64,000 nt of DNA from Leptodactylus fallax (GCA_947044405.1 CAMRHE010000021.1:7486501-7550500), one strand, 5' to 3'; positions 24,611 through 36,783 are shown, numbered from the stretch's first letter. The notes: generated from the sequence alone by a model not told the origin. Made by a program: numbers and translations.

Positions 24611-24881
24611 TACACTGTCGAGCAAAAAGGTAACAATGTTTTGAACTTTTGACTTTTATGCTCCATACTTCACAATTCACTACAACTTCAAGACTACCAT
24701 CATTCATAGAAAATCATCTTGGCTATCTCATACATAAATTTGACTTACAACTATTTAGCACATGATTAGTTATGCAGACTCTTGTCATTTAACTGCATTA
24801 TTACTGTTTTGCTCCTGGAGGTGGAAAAATCTTTTTCTTCTTTGTATACTACAAATTACAACCTGTTCTCACATTCCTTAA

Positions 24882-25776
24882 CCACTTCTGTATCGGGACA
24901 ATTTCTGGTCCAGGACCAGACACATTTTCGGGTTTTTTTGTATGTGCGGTTTTGAGAGCTGTAACATTTTTATCATGTGCGTTATTCAACTAATTTCTGC
25001 GTCTTTTTTCGGTGACACATAGGGCTTTATTTTTATGTTGTTTTTATTTTTGCATGTGTTTTCATTTTTTTTTTTTTATATCTGGGAAAATATAAACAAA
25101 AGAGGAAGGAAAACGTGTCTGTTTTTCCCTTTTCATTTTTTTTTTATTTACTGTAATAACACAAAGTGCTACTAAAAAACTTTACAAAATAGTTTTTCCT
25201 CTCCGTTACGGTAATTTTTATTTTTTACGGTGTCGTTGGGGGTGGTGCTATAACCTGTAATAAGGGCATTTTATTGGCGTATTATTTTATTTACATTTTT
25301 TTTAACTTCTCTATTCATTTTTTTTAATATTTTTTTTTTTACATTGTGTCCCCATAAGGTCACAATGGCTGGTACATTGGGGGGGGGGGCTGGTACATTT
25401 AGCCCCAGTTGCAGGAGGAGGAATACAGCCTCCTGCATGTTACTACAGAGCTGATCTGGGTCCTGTAGGACCCAGCAGCTCTTACAGATGCTGATCTCGG
25501 CTGATTATGTGACCACTGGGTCAGAGGGGAGCTACAAGATGGCGGCGCCCATAGCGGTGTATAGAGCGGTAAGGTAATAAACAGTAAGCAGTAAGGTAAT
25601 AAACCTTCCCTGTCTTCTCTTTGGGAGCTCCAGCTGAAGTTACAGTCGGCTCTCCATTTCAGCAACTGCACGATTTCGCGCAGCTGCTGAGTTCTGCTTG
25701 GACGTACTGGTACATCCTTGAAGAACAAGGCAACCACCTTTCGTACATATATACTCTATGGGCGGTCCGGAAGTGG
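24882..25776. mobile_element. TTAA-flanked DNA transposon, CCACTTC family, copy 1
   Basis: Preceded by TTAA (24878-24881) and followed by CTAA, one base off. Ends are CCACTTCTGTATCGGGAC and GGGCGGTCCGGAAGTGG. The left third holds TTCTGGTCCAGGACCAGA. The right third has an ATGGCGGCGCCC stretch and CTTCCCTGTCTTCTC. Copies: 49193-50094 (full length), 35318-35728 (left part). A related element lies at 30575-31264. Confidence 0.85.
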
Positions 25777-25780
25777 CTAA

Positions 25781-25857
25781 AGGGATTCTATCATTGGGAA
25801 ACCCTATTTTCACTTATAGCACGTCAGAATAGCCTTTAGAAAAACTATTAGTCTCCT
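25781..25857. mobile_element. Single arm of a TTAA foldback MITE
   Basis: AGGGATTCTATCATTGGG, then AGAATAGCCTTTA, matches one arm of the MITE family at 47758-48361. It directly follows the CTAA at the end of the previous element. The other arm is missing. Confidence 0.7.
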
Positions 25858-26420
25858 ACCGAGTTTGCAAAAAAGTACGAAAAGTGGACAGTAGAAGATT
25901 GGAAACGGGTGATAGACCGATGAGATGTAAGTCAATAGACTGGGCTTTGATGGGTGCAAATGGTTCTGGAAGAAACAAGGGAAAAGGGTGCTTATGGGTT
26001 GAGAAATTTCAGGAACTGTCAAGTTTGGTGGAGGAAGCCTGATGATTTGGGGTTGTTTCACAGTGAAAGGCATTGGATACTTGACCAGGATTGATGGTGG
26101 TCTCAATGCTGAGCTACATGTGAGTATCCTACAAGATGAGTTACTTCGTACCCTCATGTACTATGGGCATGACAAGGACGACATAGAATTACAGCAGGAC
26201 AACGACCCAAAGCATATGTTAAGCTTAGTGAAGAAATGGTTCAATGACAATGAAGTAGAGGTACTGGATTGCCCCCCACAGTCCCCAGACCTCAACACAT
26301 TTCAACACTTGTGGGTAGAGTAGAAGAAAAACCTATATTTGTACCCAAGTGAGTCAAGCTGTATGCACCAACATTGGGAACATGTAGAAGAGAACTGGGA
26401 TCAGATTTAGGTTGAGGCAT
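25858..26420 (+). pseudogene. Tc1 family-A transposase, C-terminal two thirds
   Basis: Starts KKYEKWTVEDWKRVI, the stretch just before the first catalytic Asp. The Asp block itself is lost in a small deletion with shifted frame at about 25915. From about 26010 the frame reads VKFGGGSLMIWGCF, LQQDNDPKHMLSLV (second Asp) and PPQSPDLNTFQHLW. The conserved Asn-Pro-Ile-Glu has become Asn-Thr-Phe-Gln, so the catalytic Glu is gone. A TAG follows at about 26321. This copy is inactive. Confidence 0.88.
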
Positions 26421-28744
26421 GCTTGAATTTGATCGAGCAGTTAAAACAGTTTTTCTTTAATAAATCTGCCCTTATATTTTGCCAAGTTTTTTTTATTTAT
26501 TTATTAAAGCCAGATATATAGTCAAATATATTGCTGTATTTCTAATCAGGTTTTGTTTTTTAAAAGCATTTAGTGATATGCTTTGCAGTGTAATCATAGC
26601 CATAGGCAGCAATAGACTGGAACTGACTTATTGAGGTCTATGGGAGAATTTTCTAGCTCTGTGGTAGGAGGGGGAGTTGATTTAAAATTTGTCAAATATT
26701 TTTAATGTAAACTCTTGGTTTAAAAAATGGATCATTTTCTGGTGAAGCATTCCCTTTAAGGGATGTGCAGCTACAAAAGTCCTTTCCTGGACTTTGCAAC
26801 AGGGTGTCAGCTGCTCATGCAGCTCCTAAACCTGTGCCAATCATGCACCCTACATTTTTGGCTCTCACTCTCTGGGAACTACATCACACCAGCCCCATAA
26901 AAGGTGCAGTAAGGAAATAAGAGGGTTTAGTGGATTATCTGCCTTGTAAAACCCATTTTCAAATGGAATTAATGAATTTCTTTCAGTTAATGGATGGGGT
27001 CTCTAATTTAGTACCTTTTGTCTAGAAAGGAGAGTGATTCTTCTTTTGGAGGTGCTAAAATGTCTTTGCATTATATGGACATGCCATTCATTACAATAGT
27101 ATTGGTGAGATACTCATTTCCCCTATGGTGTAGCTGCAGGGAATTGATAACTTGGCAAGTTTCCTAATAGATTACAACTATTTGCAAAAAATCTAAGCAA
27201 TAGAACACCCTGTGATTAGCTAAATGTCTCAAGACCCTTCTAATAAAAGGGAATTCCCAACCTTTCTTTTTAATTCCACATATTGTTATTGTTCTCGTAA
27301 GTAGTGAGAGTAGTATACTTGTATTTATGCATGTCTGTATTAAGAGATTAGCTACTCCATATAGACTGATTACCATTTCTTTGTCACCTGTTTGGCAATT
27401 TCACAAGGCTTTATTAAATAAGTCAGTTATCATGGGGATACACACAGAGTAATTAGTAATTAAGTTGATAATTTCTTCAGACATAACTGTGATGAATCAG
27501 CTAGTTCCTTAAATGAACCATGCCAGAGGGAAAACACATTTGCATTGTGATAATCATCGGTGTACAACCAAAAAAATAAACATCATTTTTTTGTGGTTCT
27601 CGGCATTTCAAACACGCAAACACTACACAGTGAAATGACTGACACTACTAAATACTAAAACAGCATGTATATGACATTAATGACTAACTTTGAGGTATAA
27701 TTGTTATTTGTGAATTATGTGTGACGTATATTAGACAATTTTGCCACTATTTCTTTGGATTTGTTTTTAATTATTTTTAATTGAATTGATCAATTACTGT
27801 ATATTGTTATATATTAAAAGTGTTTTAAAAAGCTCATATTCATTCTATGAAGCTGGCTCATGATAAGCCTTTTTTGGACCTTATGCTTTGTTGCATGGGT
27901 CCTATGTAATACATTTTCAGTACAACAGACCTGCAATGCAAAGTGCTTTAGAACACGCAACACAATTATTGCTGTATTTTCACCTGTTTTTTTCTGTTGG
28001 GCAATTTTTTAGTTTTTATTTTGCTGTATACATGACACTTTCAATTCCCTTTTTTGAGGTGACTGACAAAAACATACCAATTCTGGAGTTGGTTTTATTT
28101 TTTAAATTTTTACCGCATTTACTGTTCAAGTGAAATAATGCATTTGTTTGATAGTAACTTTTGTTATAGATACTAGATTCATGTATTTTTTCTACAAATT
28201 ATTTCTTTTTTTTCAAGTGAAAAAAGGTGACATTTGTGGCTTTTTTCTCTTTCGTTTAATATTTTAAACATTTATGAAATTGACTAAAAGGCAAAATACA
28301 CAATTAAAGCTTTGCTGTAATTGGTTGCTATAGGCAACAAAGACTTGCTAATAAATATGCCCCTTTATTTCCTTTTCTACATGCTTATATATTCCTAGTA
28401 TGAGAATTTCACACTAGAGGATTCAATGACTGATATAAATGACTGACTGGTTCAGTAGCCTCCCCCTCAATATGGCAACTATCAGCACCACATGATCGAG
28501 GTTCTGGGAAACCAATAGGAGACTGTGGTACAAACAACCTCTTAGAACATCTAAAGGACAAAATTACATTGATATTATCATCAATCACAGTATGTTACAG
28601 ATGGCACCCACTACTTGAGTACATGGGTACTCAGCTACTTTTTGTAAGGCTAAGGGAAATTTTCAGGTTTTGTTGGTGTGACTCATACAGGATGAAAATC
28701 TATTAATACCACACAGTTCTTATCTTTTTGAATCCAGTCCTGTT
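26421..28744. other. No recognised feature
   Basis: About 2.3 kb of AT-rich sequence without repeat termini, tandem arrays or a convincing reading frame. This is the longest apparently unique stretch in the window. Confidence 0.5.
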
Positions 28745-29960
28745 TTTTTCACTTTATCAAGTTTTTCCAAAAAAGAAAAAAACAGAAAGACAAGCACATG
28801 TGATATTGCACAAACAGGACATAAACAAAGATGCAAAGGTAGTCACAATTCCAATCTCAGTGTCCATCAATATCATATTTTAACCACAGAAAATTACATA
28901 CCAGGGAAGTGCAACAAGATCATCATGAAAACAATATAAGAATCCATTACAAGGAGAGTAAGATGAAGTCATACATTGATGAAAATGCAAAATATAAATC
29001 TATCCCAAAGAAGTAATTACATTTATTAAAGAGAGAAGAGAAAGGCATGCCAACAAAAGTATGGGAAAGGGAATAAGAAGAGAAAAAAAGGAGGAAAAGG
29101 GAAGGTAGTTGAGGTATGTGCAAAGTAAAAGGTGTCTCTGAGACCCACATATGCAAAGGTTTAAAAGGTACCATGAAAGAAGGTCTAATGGAGAGTATCA
29201 GCCATTTGTGAGATGAAAATGGATACTAGGTTAGGATCAGATCAGAGTCATCCTTGAAAATCATCCAGATAGCCCAGGTCTTACAGATCTGTCTGAATTG
29301 CCAGAATAAACTGCTAGGAGCTTTTCCTTCCTCTGAGGTGGTTCATCTCTTCCATCGTTAAGACAATGCACAGTCAGAGATCTCCAGTGCCATGGGATCA
29401 CTGTTTTGGCTGCAGCAAGGGAAATTACAGTGTTGCCTTTTTTGAGATTTCAGAAGGGGCCAGGAATAATGGAGAGAAGACCCACCACTGGAGATGTTGG
29501 CACTGTGGAATCAGATAAAGCATCATATAAGCCAAAAATCTTTTCCCAGAAAAGGAGCAAGGTGGGAAAATCCCACAAATTGTCTAGCATCATCCCTGGT
29601 GCCCCACTACATTGCCAACAGACAGTCAATACAGAGGGGAAGATCTTATACAGGAAAGTTCGTACCTGTACCATCTTTTGAGAATTTTAAAATCCTTCTC
29701 TTGAGCATAGAATGCTAAAGGACATTTATGTGTAATTAGGAATGATTTACACTCCTCTGCAGAGGGTCTATTCCCCAACTCTTAAGTTCTTAAGCAGAGA
29801 TGTAGGGCAAATGGCCAGGAGCAAGTCGAGGATGATACTGGTTCTAAATAAATGAAGAAAGTAGGTGTGTTGAAAGGGAGGGCTGGAGCAAAAAAGTTTC
29901 AAGAGGGGACTTCTCCTGGGTCATCTGGAGAAGATCAGACATGGAGCATTTCCACAAATT
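28745..29960 (-). pseudogene. L1-like LINE, ORF2 C-terminus and 3' UTR
   Basis: Minus-strand codons from about 29740 downward read HKCPLAFYAQEKDFKILKRW, then LYKIFPSVLTVCWQCSGAPG, then TVISLAAAKTVIPWHWRS. This order matches the C-terminal region of L1-type ORF2, where a WRC-like cysteine block precedes an aromatic-rich end. Stops occur throughout. The 3' UTR runs to about 28745, where the minus strand is rich in A and T. The reverse transcriptase and endonuclease parts are missing, so this is a 5'-truncated, old copy. It differs in sequence from the LINE at 6.4-11.8 kb. Confidence 0.7.
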
Positions 29961-30570
29961 TCCACAAATTGAGTAAGGGTTAACCCTTGTACAAGTTGAC
30001 TACAACATGTACATTCTCACAGGGTGTATTCGCTATGGTTGTATCCTTCTCCATTAAAGGAGAAAGGCAGGCAGTTATGAGCCTATGTTGCTTGGCTATC
30101 CATAGAATAAAGGGTAAGGCTAGGGATTAGTTTCATAAAGTCTTATAATTCTGATCAACATATGTTATGAAGGTATCCCCTCAGTTTAAACGTTAGCTCC
30201 ATCATATCTACTTTCTTTATGTGTATGTCCTTACTATTCTCTGTGGAACAGCAGTTATTTGTATGATTATATAATTGTTTTTGGAATGCTACGCTGTTTT
30301 CATAACTCCTGTTTAATCTATTGTAGTTATGGAAACAGCAAAGAACAGCAGTGTTTGATTGTCTCTGTAAATCCTCATTTTCTCAGGGAGCTAGAGGTAA
30401 AAGTCTAAGATGGGAATATCTCTTTTAGTGGTGTCCAGGATGAACACTGAAGAGTATAATGGTAAACATTTTATATATATATATATATAGTTTACAAATT
30501 TCCTTAATTTTAGGTTTACCTGCTGAACTGCAAAAATCTCAATGGTAAATCAATGGGGAGCATTAGACAC
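29961..30570. other. No recognised feature, short (TA)n at 30472-30489
   Basis: AT-rich sequence between a LINE remnant and a series of TTAA elements. The only structure noted is a short TA run. Confidence 0.5.
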
Positions 30571-30574
30571 TTAA

Positions 30575-31264
30575 CCACTTCCATACCAGATGCTTTACCC
30601 CCCTTCCAGAACAGGCACATTTTCAAGTTTTAGCCATGTTCCAGTTTAACTGCAAATTGTTTTTCTATTACTGTGCCAACCTACATGTATTTGGTCCACT
30701 TTTTCTCGGAACATAATGGGCTTTCACATTTTATAACAAAATAAGCGATATATTTAACTTTTTTTAAAAAAATATAGAGGAAAACATGTGATAACATGCC
30801 AGGAAACCACACAGGCTGGTCTCTGGGCAAAGCTCTGAGGTCTCCGCTGTCTATTGACAGCGGAGACTTCAGAGCTGTGTGCAAGGGGGGATGGAGGGAA
30901 GGAGGGGGGGCACAGTGGAGCAGAGGAGCATATTCTGCTCATGTGCCAGACGATGTGACCACTGTGACTGGCTGTCACAGCAGTCACATGCCCGGAAACC
31001 ACACAGGCTGGTCTCCGGGCAAAGCTATGAGGTCTCTGCTGTCAATAGACAGCGGGATCTCAGAGTTAAGCAGAGTGGGTTTGGGGCAGAGCGCAGCAAT
31101 CTGCTCATGTGCCTATTGTCATTGTGATCGCTTTAACGGTGTGTCACAGCGATCACGTACCTGGAAACCACACAGAGTGGTCTCTGGGCAGTACAGTGGA
31201 GGGGGAGTGCTGTGGAGACAACCACCTTTCGGACATATATACTCAATGGGCGGTCCGGAAGTGC
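30575..31264. mobile_element. TTAA element, CCACTTCC family variant
   Basis: Flanked by TTAA at 30571-30574 and 31265-31268. Ends are CCACTTCCATACCAGATG and GGGCGGTCCGGAAGTGC. The interior has repeated blocks of GGAAACCACACAGGCTGG and GTCTCCGCTGTC...GACAGCGGAGAC, i.e. several short palindromes. Confidence 0.85.
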
Positions 31265-31268
31265 TTAA

Positions 31269-32363
31269 CCCCTTCCCGCCGGTGACATTTTTTGATTTTC
31301 GTTTTTGACTCCCCCCTTCCAAACCCAATAACTTTTTTATTTTTCCATTCTCAGACCCTTATGAGGTCTTAATGTTTGCGGGACAAATTTTTTTTTCATG
31401 ATGCTCCCATTTATTACAATGTACTGGGAAGTTGGAAAAAAATTCAGAATGGGGTGGATTTGAAGAAAAAGTGCATTTGTGCGCCTTTCTTACGGGCTTC
31501 GTTTTCACGGCGTTCACTCTACAGCCAAAATGACATGTCATCTGTATTCTATGTTTCGGTACGATTCCGTGGATACCAAGTTTATATGGTTTAATTTACA
31601 TTTTAACCCCTTAACAAAAATCCAAAACTGTGCAAAAATATTTTTTTTTAAAAGTCACCATATTCTGACACCCGTAACTTTTTTATACTTCCGTGTACAG
31701 GGATGAATAGAGAGTCTTTTTTTTGCAGGACCAGGTGTACTTTTTAGTTATACCATTTCGGGGAATGTCTATTGTTTTGATCACTTTGTATTCAAATTTT
31801 TATCAGAGGCAAAACAGTGAAAAAACGGCTGTTTGGCACTTTAGATTTTTTTCCCCCCGCTACGGAGTTTAAGGAACGGGAAAAATATTTTTATAGATTT
31901 GCAGACCGGGCATTTTTGGACACAGGGATACCTAATGTGTATGTGTTTCACAGTATTTAACTACTTTTATATGTGTTCGAGGGAAAGGGGGGTGATTTGA
32001 ACTTTTAATATTTTTTATTTTTTTTATATTTTTTTTTTACTTTTTAAAAAAATTTTTATGCTGCATTTATTAGACCCCCTAGGGGTCTTGAACTCCAGGG
32101 GGTCTGATCACTAATGTAATGCATTACAATGCTAATGCATTGCAATGCATTGCAAAAAAACGGCGCTTCTGTTGCAGGCTAAATAGAGTCAATAGAAGTC
32201 AGCTTTGACCGAGGTGCCAGAGGGGTTAATGCCCACATTCATTGCACCAGGTGTCTACTGTATAGTACAGCAGAAAACCGGCGGCTATGGCGGCTTCTCG
32301 GGTCCCGAGCGGCTGCCATATTTAAGCAACCGGCGTACTATTATGGGGGATGTCGGGAAAGGG
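31269..32363. mobile_element. TTAA element, CCCCTTCCCGCC family
   Basis: Flanked by TTAA at 31265-31268, shared with the previous element, and at 32364-32367, shared with the next. It starts CCCCTTCCCGCCGGTGAC and ends GGGATGTCGGGAAAGGG. A core at about 31370-31620 (CGGTACGATTCCGTGGATACC) resembles the core at 14940-15380. No transposase frame is present. Confidence 0.85.
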
Positions 32364-32514
32364 TTAAAGGGGTTGGCCACTTTCAGACCAATATCGAGAG
32401 ACAAATGTTATTGTTTGTATAATAAAAAGTTGTACAATTTTCCAATATACTTTCTGTATCTATCAAAGTTTTCTAGATCTCTGCTTGCTGTCATTCATTC
32501 TGTTACTTCTAGAG

Positions 32515-33654
32515 CAGTGATGGCGAACCTTTTAGAGACCGAGTGCCCAAACTGCAACCCAAAGCCCACTAAATTATCGCAAAGTGCCAACACGGCAATT
32601 TCACCTTAAATTAACCTGCCTCCCCAGCAACCCCCCTCTTGCTCGCAAGCAGCCTGCACCCCCATTCCCCCCTCTTGCAAGCAGCCTATATCCCACATCT
32701 CTCCCCCCCACACTACACCCTGGACCCCACACTACACTCTGCATCTTCCCCCACACTACACCCTGTATCCCACACTACACCCTGCATCTCTGCACCCCAC
32801 ACTACACCCTGCATCTCTGCACCCCACAATACACCCTGCATCTCTGCACCCCACAATACACCCTGCATCTCTGCACCCACACTACACCCTGCACCCCATA
32901 TCTCTAACCCCCACACTACATCCTGCACCCTACATACTGCACCCCACATTCTCCTCCCCTACATCTCTACCCCCCACACTACACTCTGCATCTCTCCCCC
33001 ACACTACACCATGCACCCCCACACATCTCTACCCCCCACACATCTCTCCCCCCACACATCTCTCCCCCCCACACTACGCCCTGCACCCTACATACTGCAC
33101 CCCACATCTCTAACCCCCACACTACACCCTACATCTCTACCCCCCACACTACACTCTGCATCTCTCCCCCCACTACACCCTCCCCCCCCACATTTCTACC
33201 CTCCCACACTACACCCTGAGCCCCACATCTCTCCCCCCACACTACACCCTGAGCCCCACATCTCTCCCCCCACACTACACCCTGAGCCCCACATCTCTCC
33301 ATGTTCCTCCACTGCTCGGGATACTTCTCTTCATGTGGAAGGAGCTTCTTACAAGCAGACACGCCTACCCTGTCATGTGACCTTATGACGTCAGAAGGTC
33401 CTTCCAGAGTACAGCATTTAGCCTTTATCAATTTAGCATGTACTGTGTAAGCAGCGGTCCTGCGGACCGCGGCTTACACTGACAGTTTTCAGCTGTATGT
33501 ACATTTGCACATACAGCTGAAAGAAGCGATCACTCACTAACGGGGAATCCTGTACCGGATTCCCTGTTAGTGAGATATGGTGACGGCGCGCGTGCCAACT
33601 GAGAGGGCTCTGCGTGCCCTCTCTGGCACGCGTGCCATAGGTTCGCCATCACGG
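32515..33654. mobile_element. hAT-type non-autonomous transposon (hAT-2)
   Basis: Ends are CAGTGATGGCGAACC and, on the opposite strand, CCGTGATGGCGAACC (14 of 15). An exact 8-bp duplication TTCTAGAG lies at 32507-32514 and 33655-33662. The left end continues TTTTAGAGACCGAGTGCC and the right end has CTGGCACGCGTGCCATAGG. This resembles widespread vertebrate hAT families, but I do not assign a family name. The interior is a long C-rich tandem repeat. No transposase is present. Confidence 0.95.
32690..33310. repeat. C-rich minisatellite inside hAT-2
   Basis: Tandem units of about 28-31 bp based on CCCACACTACACCCTGCATC and CTCTGCA. In the right part the units become CCCACATCTCTCCCCCCACA. It creates a 249-codon open frame of low complexity that is not a gene. 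Confidence 0.9.
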
Positions 33655-33961
33655 TTCTAGAGGATAAAAGCCTGACCATGGTTAGGTGATTTATATTCCA
33701 TGGTCATGTGATGGACACACAGGTGCACAGCTTGTTACCAGGCGGAAGTCTGGTTCATCACATGACCATGGAATATAAATCACCTGACCATGGTCAGGCT
33801 TTTATCCTCTAGAAGTAACAGAATGAATGACAGCAAGCAGAGATCTAGAAAACTTTGAGGAATAGATACAGAAAGTATATTGGAAAATTGTACAACTTTT
33901 TATTATGCAAACAATAGCATTTGTCTCTCAATATTGGTCTGAAAGTGGCCAACCCCTTTAA

Positions 33962-34689
33962 AGTGTACATCAAATATCTTTTCTTCTCCACTTTTCAGGC
34001 TTTTATTAGTCTATGAAAAGGAAAGGGAACATGAAGAAGCTGCTAGAGAATAATCACTGGTAAGTGCAGTTAAAAGCCCAGTCACTTTCACCTATAAATC
34101 AGTACATTTCACAATAAGATATCATCTTGTCATCTTCTCTCAATGTCAATAACTCACATTATTAATTAGTAGTCCCCATATATATGGACTAAGCTATATC
34201 CTTACTAGTACTTATTCTCAGGAAATAGACTTCTGCCACATCACCTCTATTATTAATGATAGGTTATTATTATTGTCCCTGGTAATAGAGGAAATCTCCT
34301 GTTATTAAAAAACAATTTTAACCCATACCATGTGCATACATATATAGGTGACTGCATATGACCAAATGGGCCTATCCACTAAAACTAACTACAGCCTACC
34401 ATATTATAAATCGTGATGTCTAATTTAAAATGTGTAAAAACTACCTACCCTGCCCTACACAAAGTGTGATATGTGATCAAAAAACCCCATTTGATAAATG
34501 ACATCAGACGAGTGACCAGTGTGAACCTAGAAACAGAATAAATTAAATAATAAAATTGTAAATATGAATGTATAAAAATGATATAATAATGAATAAAGAA
34601 CAAATCTAATGTGACCCGCGGAAAGCCTCCTCAGTGTACACTATCCAAACAAAAAAAGAGAAAAATTGGAAATAAAAATTATTAAAATG
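33962..34689. other. No recognised feature
   Basis: AT-rich sequence between a TTAA MITE and a PLE remnant. No reading frame or repeat boundary is evident. Confidence 0.45.
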
Positions 34690-35215
34690 TAATAAATATA
34701 CTATATACAGTGTCCAAAACTTACCTCAATGAATCTCCCAAGTCCAAGAAGGTTCTATATGTTTTTGAAACCTGTGGACAACAATTCCTCATTAATGGCA
34801 AAAGGAGCCAAGGAATTCAAATTAAAAATCCACTTGGATCCAATAGTAATAGGGTGAAACAACATCCCATCCCTGAATCTTATTCTTAATATTGCCTAGA
34901 CCCACTACTTGCATACCTTTATGACCCGGAATGATGTTCCAGGAAATGTGATGCAATAGATGTCTCTTGTTCCATATCCCACTTTGCCAATCCAATTGTT
35001 GAAATGTGTTTTTGCATTCGTTTTAATTCCCTGCTGTTTGTCCAACCTTGTGACAAGTGCAAATGTTCCCATACATTTAAACTTTCCATGGTACTAGGAT
35101 TAGTAAAACTCAATGTGGGTGTCCTGAATCTACAAATATTACAACCAACACATGGGTATGAGCCTTTCAGGTGTGTTCCTCTATTAAACTTTTGTAGGGG
35201 TCTTATTTGAAGGAT
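34690..35215 (-). pseudogene. Penelope-like element, GIY-YIG endonuclease fragment
   Basis: Minus-strand codons read KWDMEQETSIASHFLEHH, then IGSKWIFNLNSLAPFAINEE. The second motif is the well-conserved end of the PLE GIY-YIG domain (xxxWI..L..L.P.GLNEE type), and the preceding HFLEHH block is also typical. Further upstream, Cys-containing codons encode a zinc-finger-like region (around 35120-35170). Frameshifts separate these parts. It is not the same sub-family as the 5.2-kb copy, whose equivalent motif reads QWIFRIKRLKRLGLND. Confidence 0.75.
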
Positions 35216-35317
35216 TAAGGTCTGTGATAAGAGCTAAGCCAACTACTCAACACTTCAGCAGGTGCTTCCCAACCAGCCCACTTAAATTAACGGAACTGAA
35301 CCTTGTACCTAATTTAA

Positions 35318-35728
35318 CCACTTCAGTATCGGCCCAATTTCTGGTCCAGGACCAGACACATTTTTGGGGTTTTTTGTATGTGCGGTTTTGAGGGCTGTAA
35401 AATTTTTGTCATATGCGATATTCAACTAGTTTCTGCATCTTTTTTCGGTCACTCATAGGGCTTTATTTTTATGTTCTTTTTATTTTTGCATGTGTTTTAA
35501 TTTTTTTTATATCTGGGAAAATATAAACAAAAGAGGAGGGAAAACGGGTCTGTTTTTCACTTTTCATTTTTTTAAATTTAATAACACATAGAACTATTAA
35601 AAAACTTTTTAAAATAGTTTTTCCTCTCCGTTACGGTAATTTTTATTTTGTATGGTGTCGTCGGGGGGTGGGGCTATAACCTTTAATAAGGGCGTGTTAT
35701 TGACGTATTATTTTATTTATTTTTTTAA
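35318..35728. mobile_element. TTAA element, CCACTTC family, left part only
   Basis: Preceded by TTAA (35314-35317). It matches the left part of 24882-25776 (CCACTTCAGTATCGGCCC, then TTCTGGTCCAGGACCAGA) but stops abruptly at about 35728 where Tc1 coding sequence starts. Confidence 0.85.
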
Positions 35729-35734
35729 CTATTT

Positions 35735-36734
35735 GAATGGTCGAATCAGTGCCCAGAAGCCAGCACTAAACAAAAGGCAATTAAAAAAACGTGTGGCATT
35801 TGCCAAGGCCCACAGCCTGCTAAACCGATGGACGCTGGAAAAGTGGCAGAAGGTGGATTTCTCAGATGAATCTTCAGTTGAATTACACCACAGCCGCCGC
35901 AAATACTGCAGGAGACCTACTGGAGCCCGTATGGATCCAAGATACACCCAGAAAACAGTTAAGTTTGGTGGTGGAAAGATCATGGTCTGGGGTTACATTC
36001 AGTATGGGGGTGTGCGAAACATTTGCAAGGTGGAAGGCAATATCAATAGCCTAAAATACCAAGAAGTATTAGCTTCCTCTTACATTCCCAATCATAAAAG
36101 GGGTCAAATTTTGCAGCAGGATGGTGCTCCATCTCATATATCTATCTCTACATTAAAGTTCCTCAAGGCAAAGAAGATCAAGGTGCTCCAGGACTGGCCA
36201 GCCCAGTCACCAGACATGAACATCATTGAGCATGTTTGGGGTAGGATGAAAGAGGAAACTTTGCAAAACCAAAGAATCTTGATGAACTCTGGGAGGCATG
36301 TAAGACTGCATTCTTTGCTATTCCTGATCACATCCTCAATAAATTGTATGAAGCATTGTTGAAACGCATGGATGCAGTCCTTCAAGCTCATGGAAGTCAC
36401 ACAAAATAATAAATATGGCTCTAATAGCACCACAACTTCATTCACCAATGTTATGAAACATATCTTTGTTTTTGAACAGAATTATTGGTTTGATTTTCAC
36501 ATTACTTTATGTGTGCGACAAAACTTTTGTCTTGCCAAAATCTGACCTTTCTGTGTTCATTAAATGATGAATATTTCAGCAGTGAAGCCAATTTATTTTC
36601 TTAACCAAAAAATCATTTGGGAGGGTTTCAGCTTTCATATGAGTCATTTCTAAAACCAATGGATGAATTTAAAGTCAGGTTATAAGCTTTTGATTCCACA
36701 ACATGGATAAGCGACAGAACTTCTGTCAGGGACT

Positions 36735-36735
<1 letters not shown>
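35735..36735 (+). mobile_element. Tc1/mariner element, third family, 5'-truncated
   Basis: Contains the C-terminal two thirds of a transposase followed by a 3' UTR and a decayed end (GCGACAGAACTTCTGTCAGG) before a (TA)n tract. The left half is missing at the junction with a truncated TTAA element. Confidence 0.8.
35737..36409 (+). pseudogene. Tc1 transposase (third family), truncated and frameshifted
   Basis: The frame begins after the DNA-binding domain: RLKKRVAFAKAH-like sequence, VDFSDESSVEL (first catalytic Asp), VKFGGGKIMVWGY, ILQQDGAPSHIS (second Asp) and AQSPDMNIIEHVWG (Glu). All three acidic catalytic residues are therefore kept. A frameshift at about 36280 breaks the C-terminus, which continues in another frame (LDELWEACKTAFFAIPDHIL) to a TAA near 36409. 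The N-terminal helix-turn-helix part is absent. It cannot act alone. Confidence 0.88.

Positions 36736-36782
<47 letters not shown>
36736..36782. repeat. (TA)n microsatellite
   Basis: About 46 bp of alternating TA between two Tc1-type elements, probably grown from their TA target sites. Confidence 0.95.

Positions 36783-36783
<1 letters not shown>

Larger units (their letters stand above)
24613..26420 (+). mobile_element. Tc1/mariner family A, copy 2, split by a TTAA element
   Basis: Begins CACTGTCGAGCAAAAAGG after TA. This is the inverted counterpart of the right terminus at 1791-1854. The transposase remnant resumes at about 25858. The right terminal repeat is missing: similarity to copy 1 stops at about 26418. 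A TTAA element (24882-25776) and part of a MITE (25781-25857) interrupt it. Confidence 0.82.
32368..33957. mobile_element. Foldback TTAA MITE, split by a hAT
   Basis: Flanked by TTAA at 32364-32367 and 33958-33961. Ends AGGGGTTGGCCACTTTCAGA and TCTGAAAGTGGCCAACCCCT are perfect inverted repeats. The arms extend over more than 140 bp to ACTTCTAGAG on the left and CTCTAGAAGT on the right. Without the hAT and its 8-bp duplication the element is about 440 bp. Confidence 0.93.

Noticed and set aside
30796..31308. A 170-codon frame
   Set aside because: It runs through repeated palindromic blocks of a TTAA element and across its border. No family resemblance.
32639..33388. A 249-codon open frame rich in Pro, His and Thr
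   Set aside because: It is a by-product of the C-rich minisatellite inside hAT-2: the tandem units lack stop codons. No protein motif.
35652..35736. N-terminal extension of the third Tc1 transposase
   Set aside because: The extension is TTAA-element sequence read in frame by chance. Similarity to a transposase begins only at about 35737.
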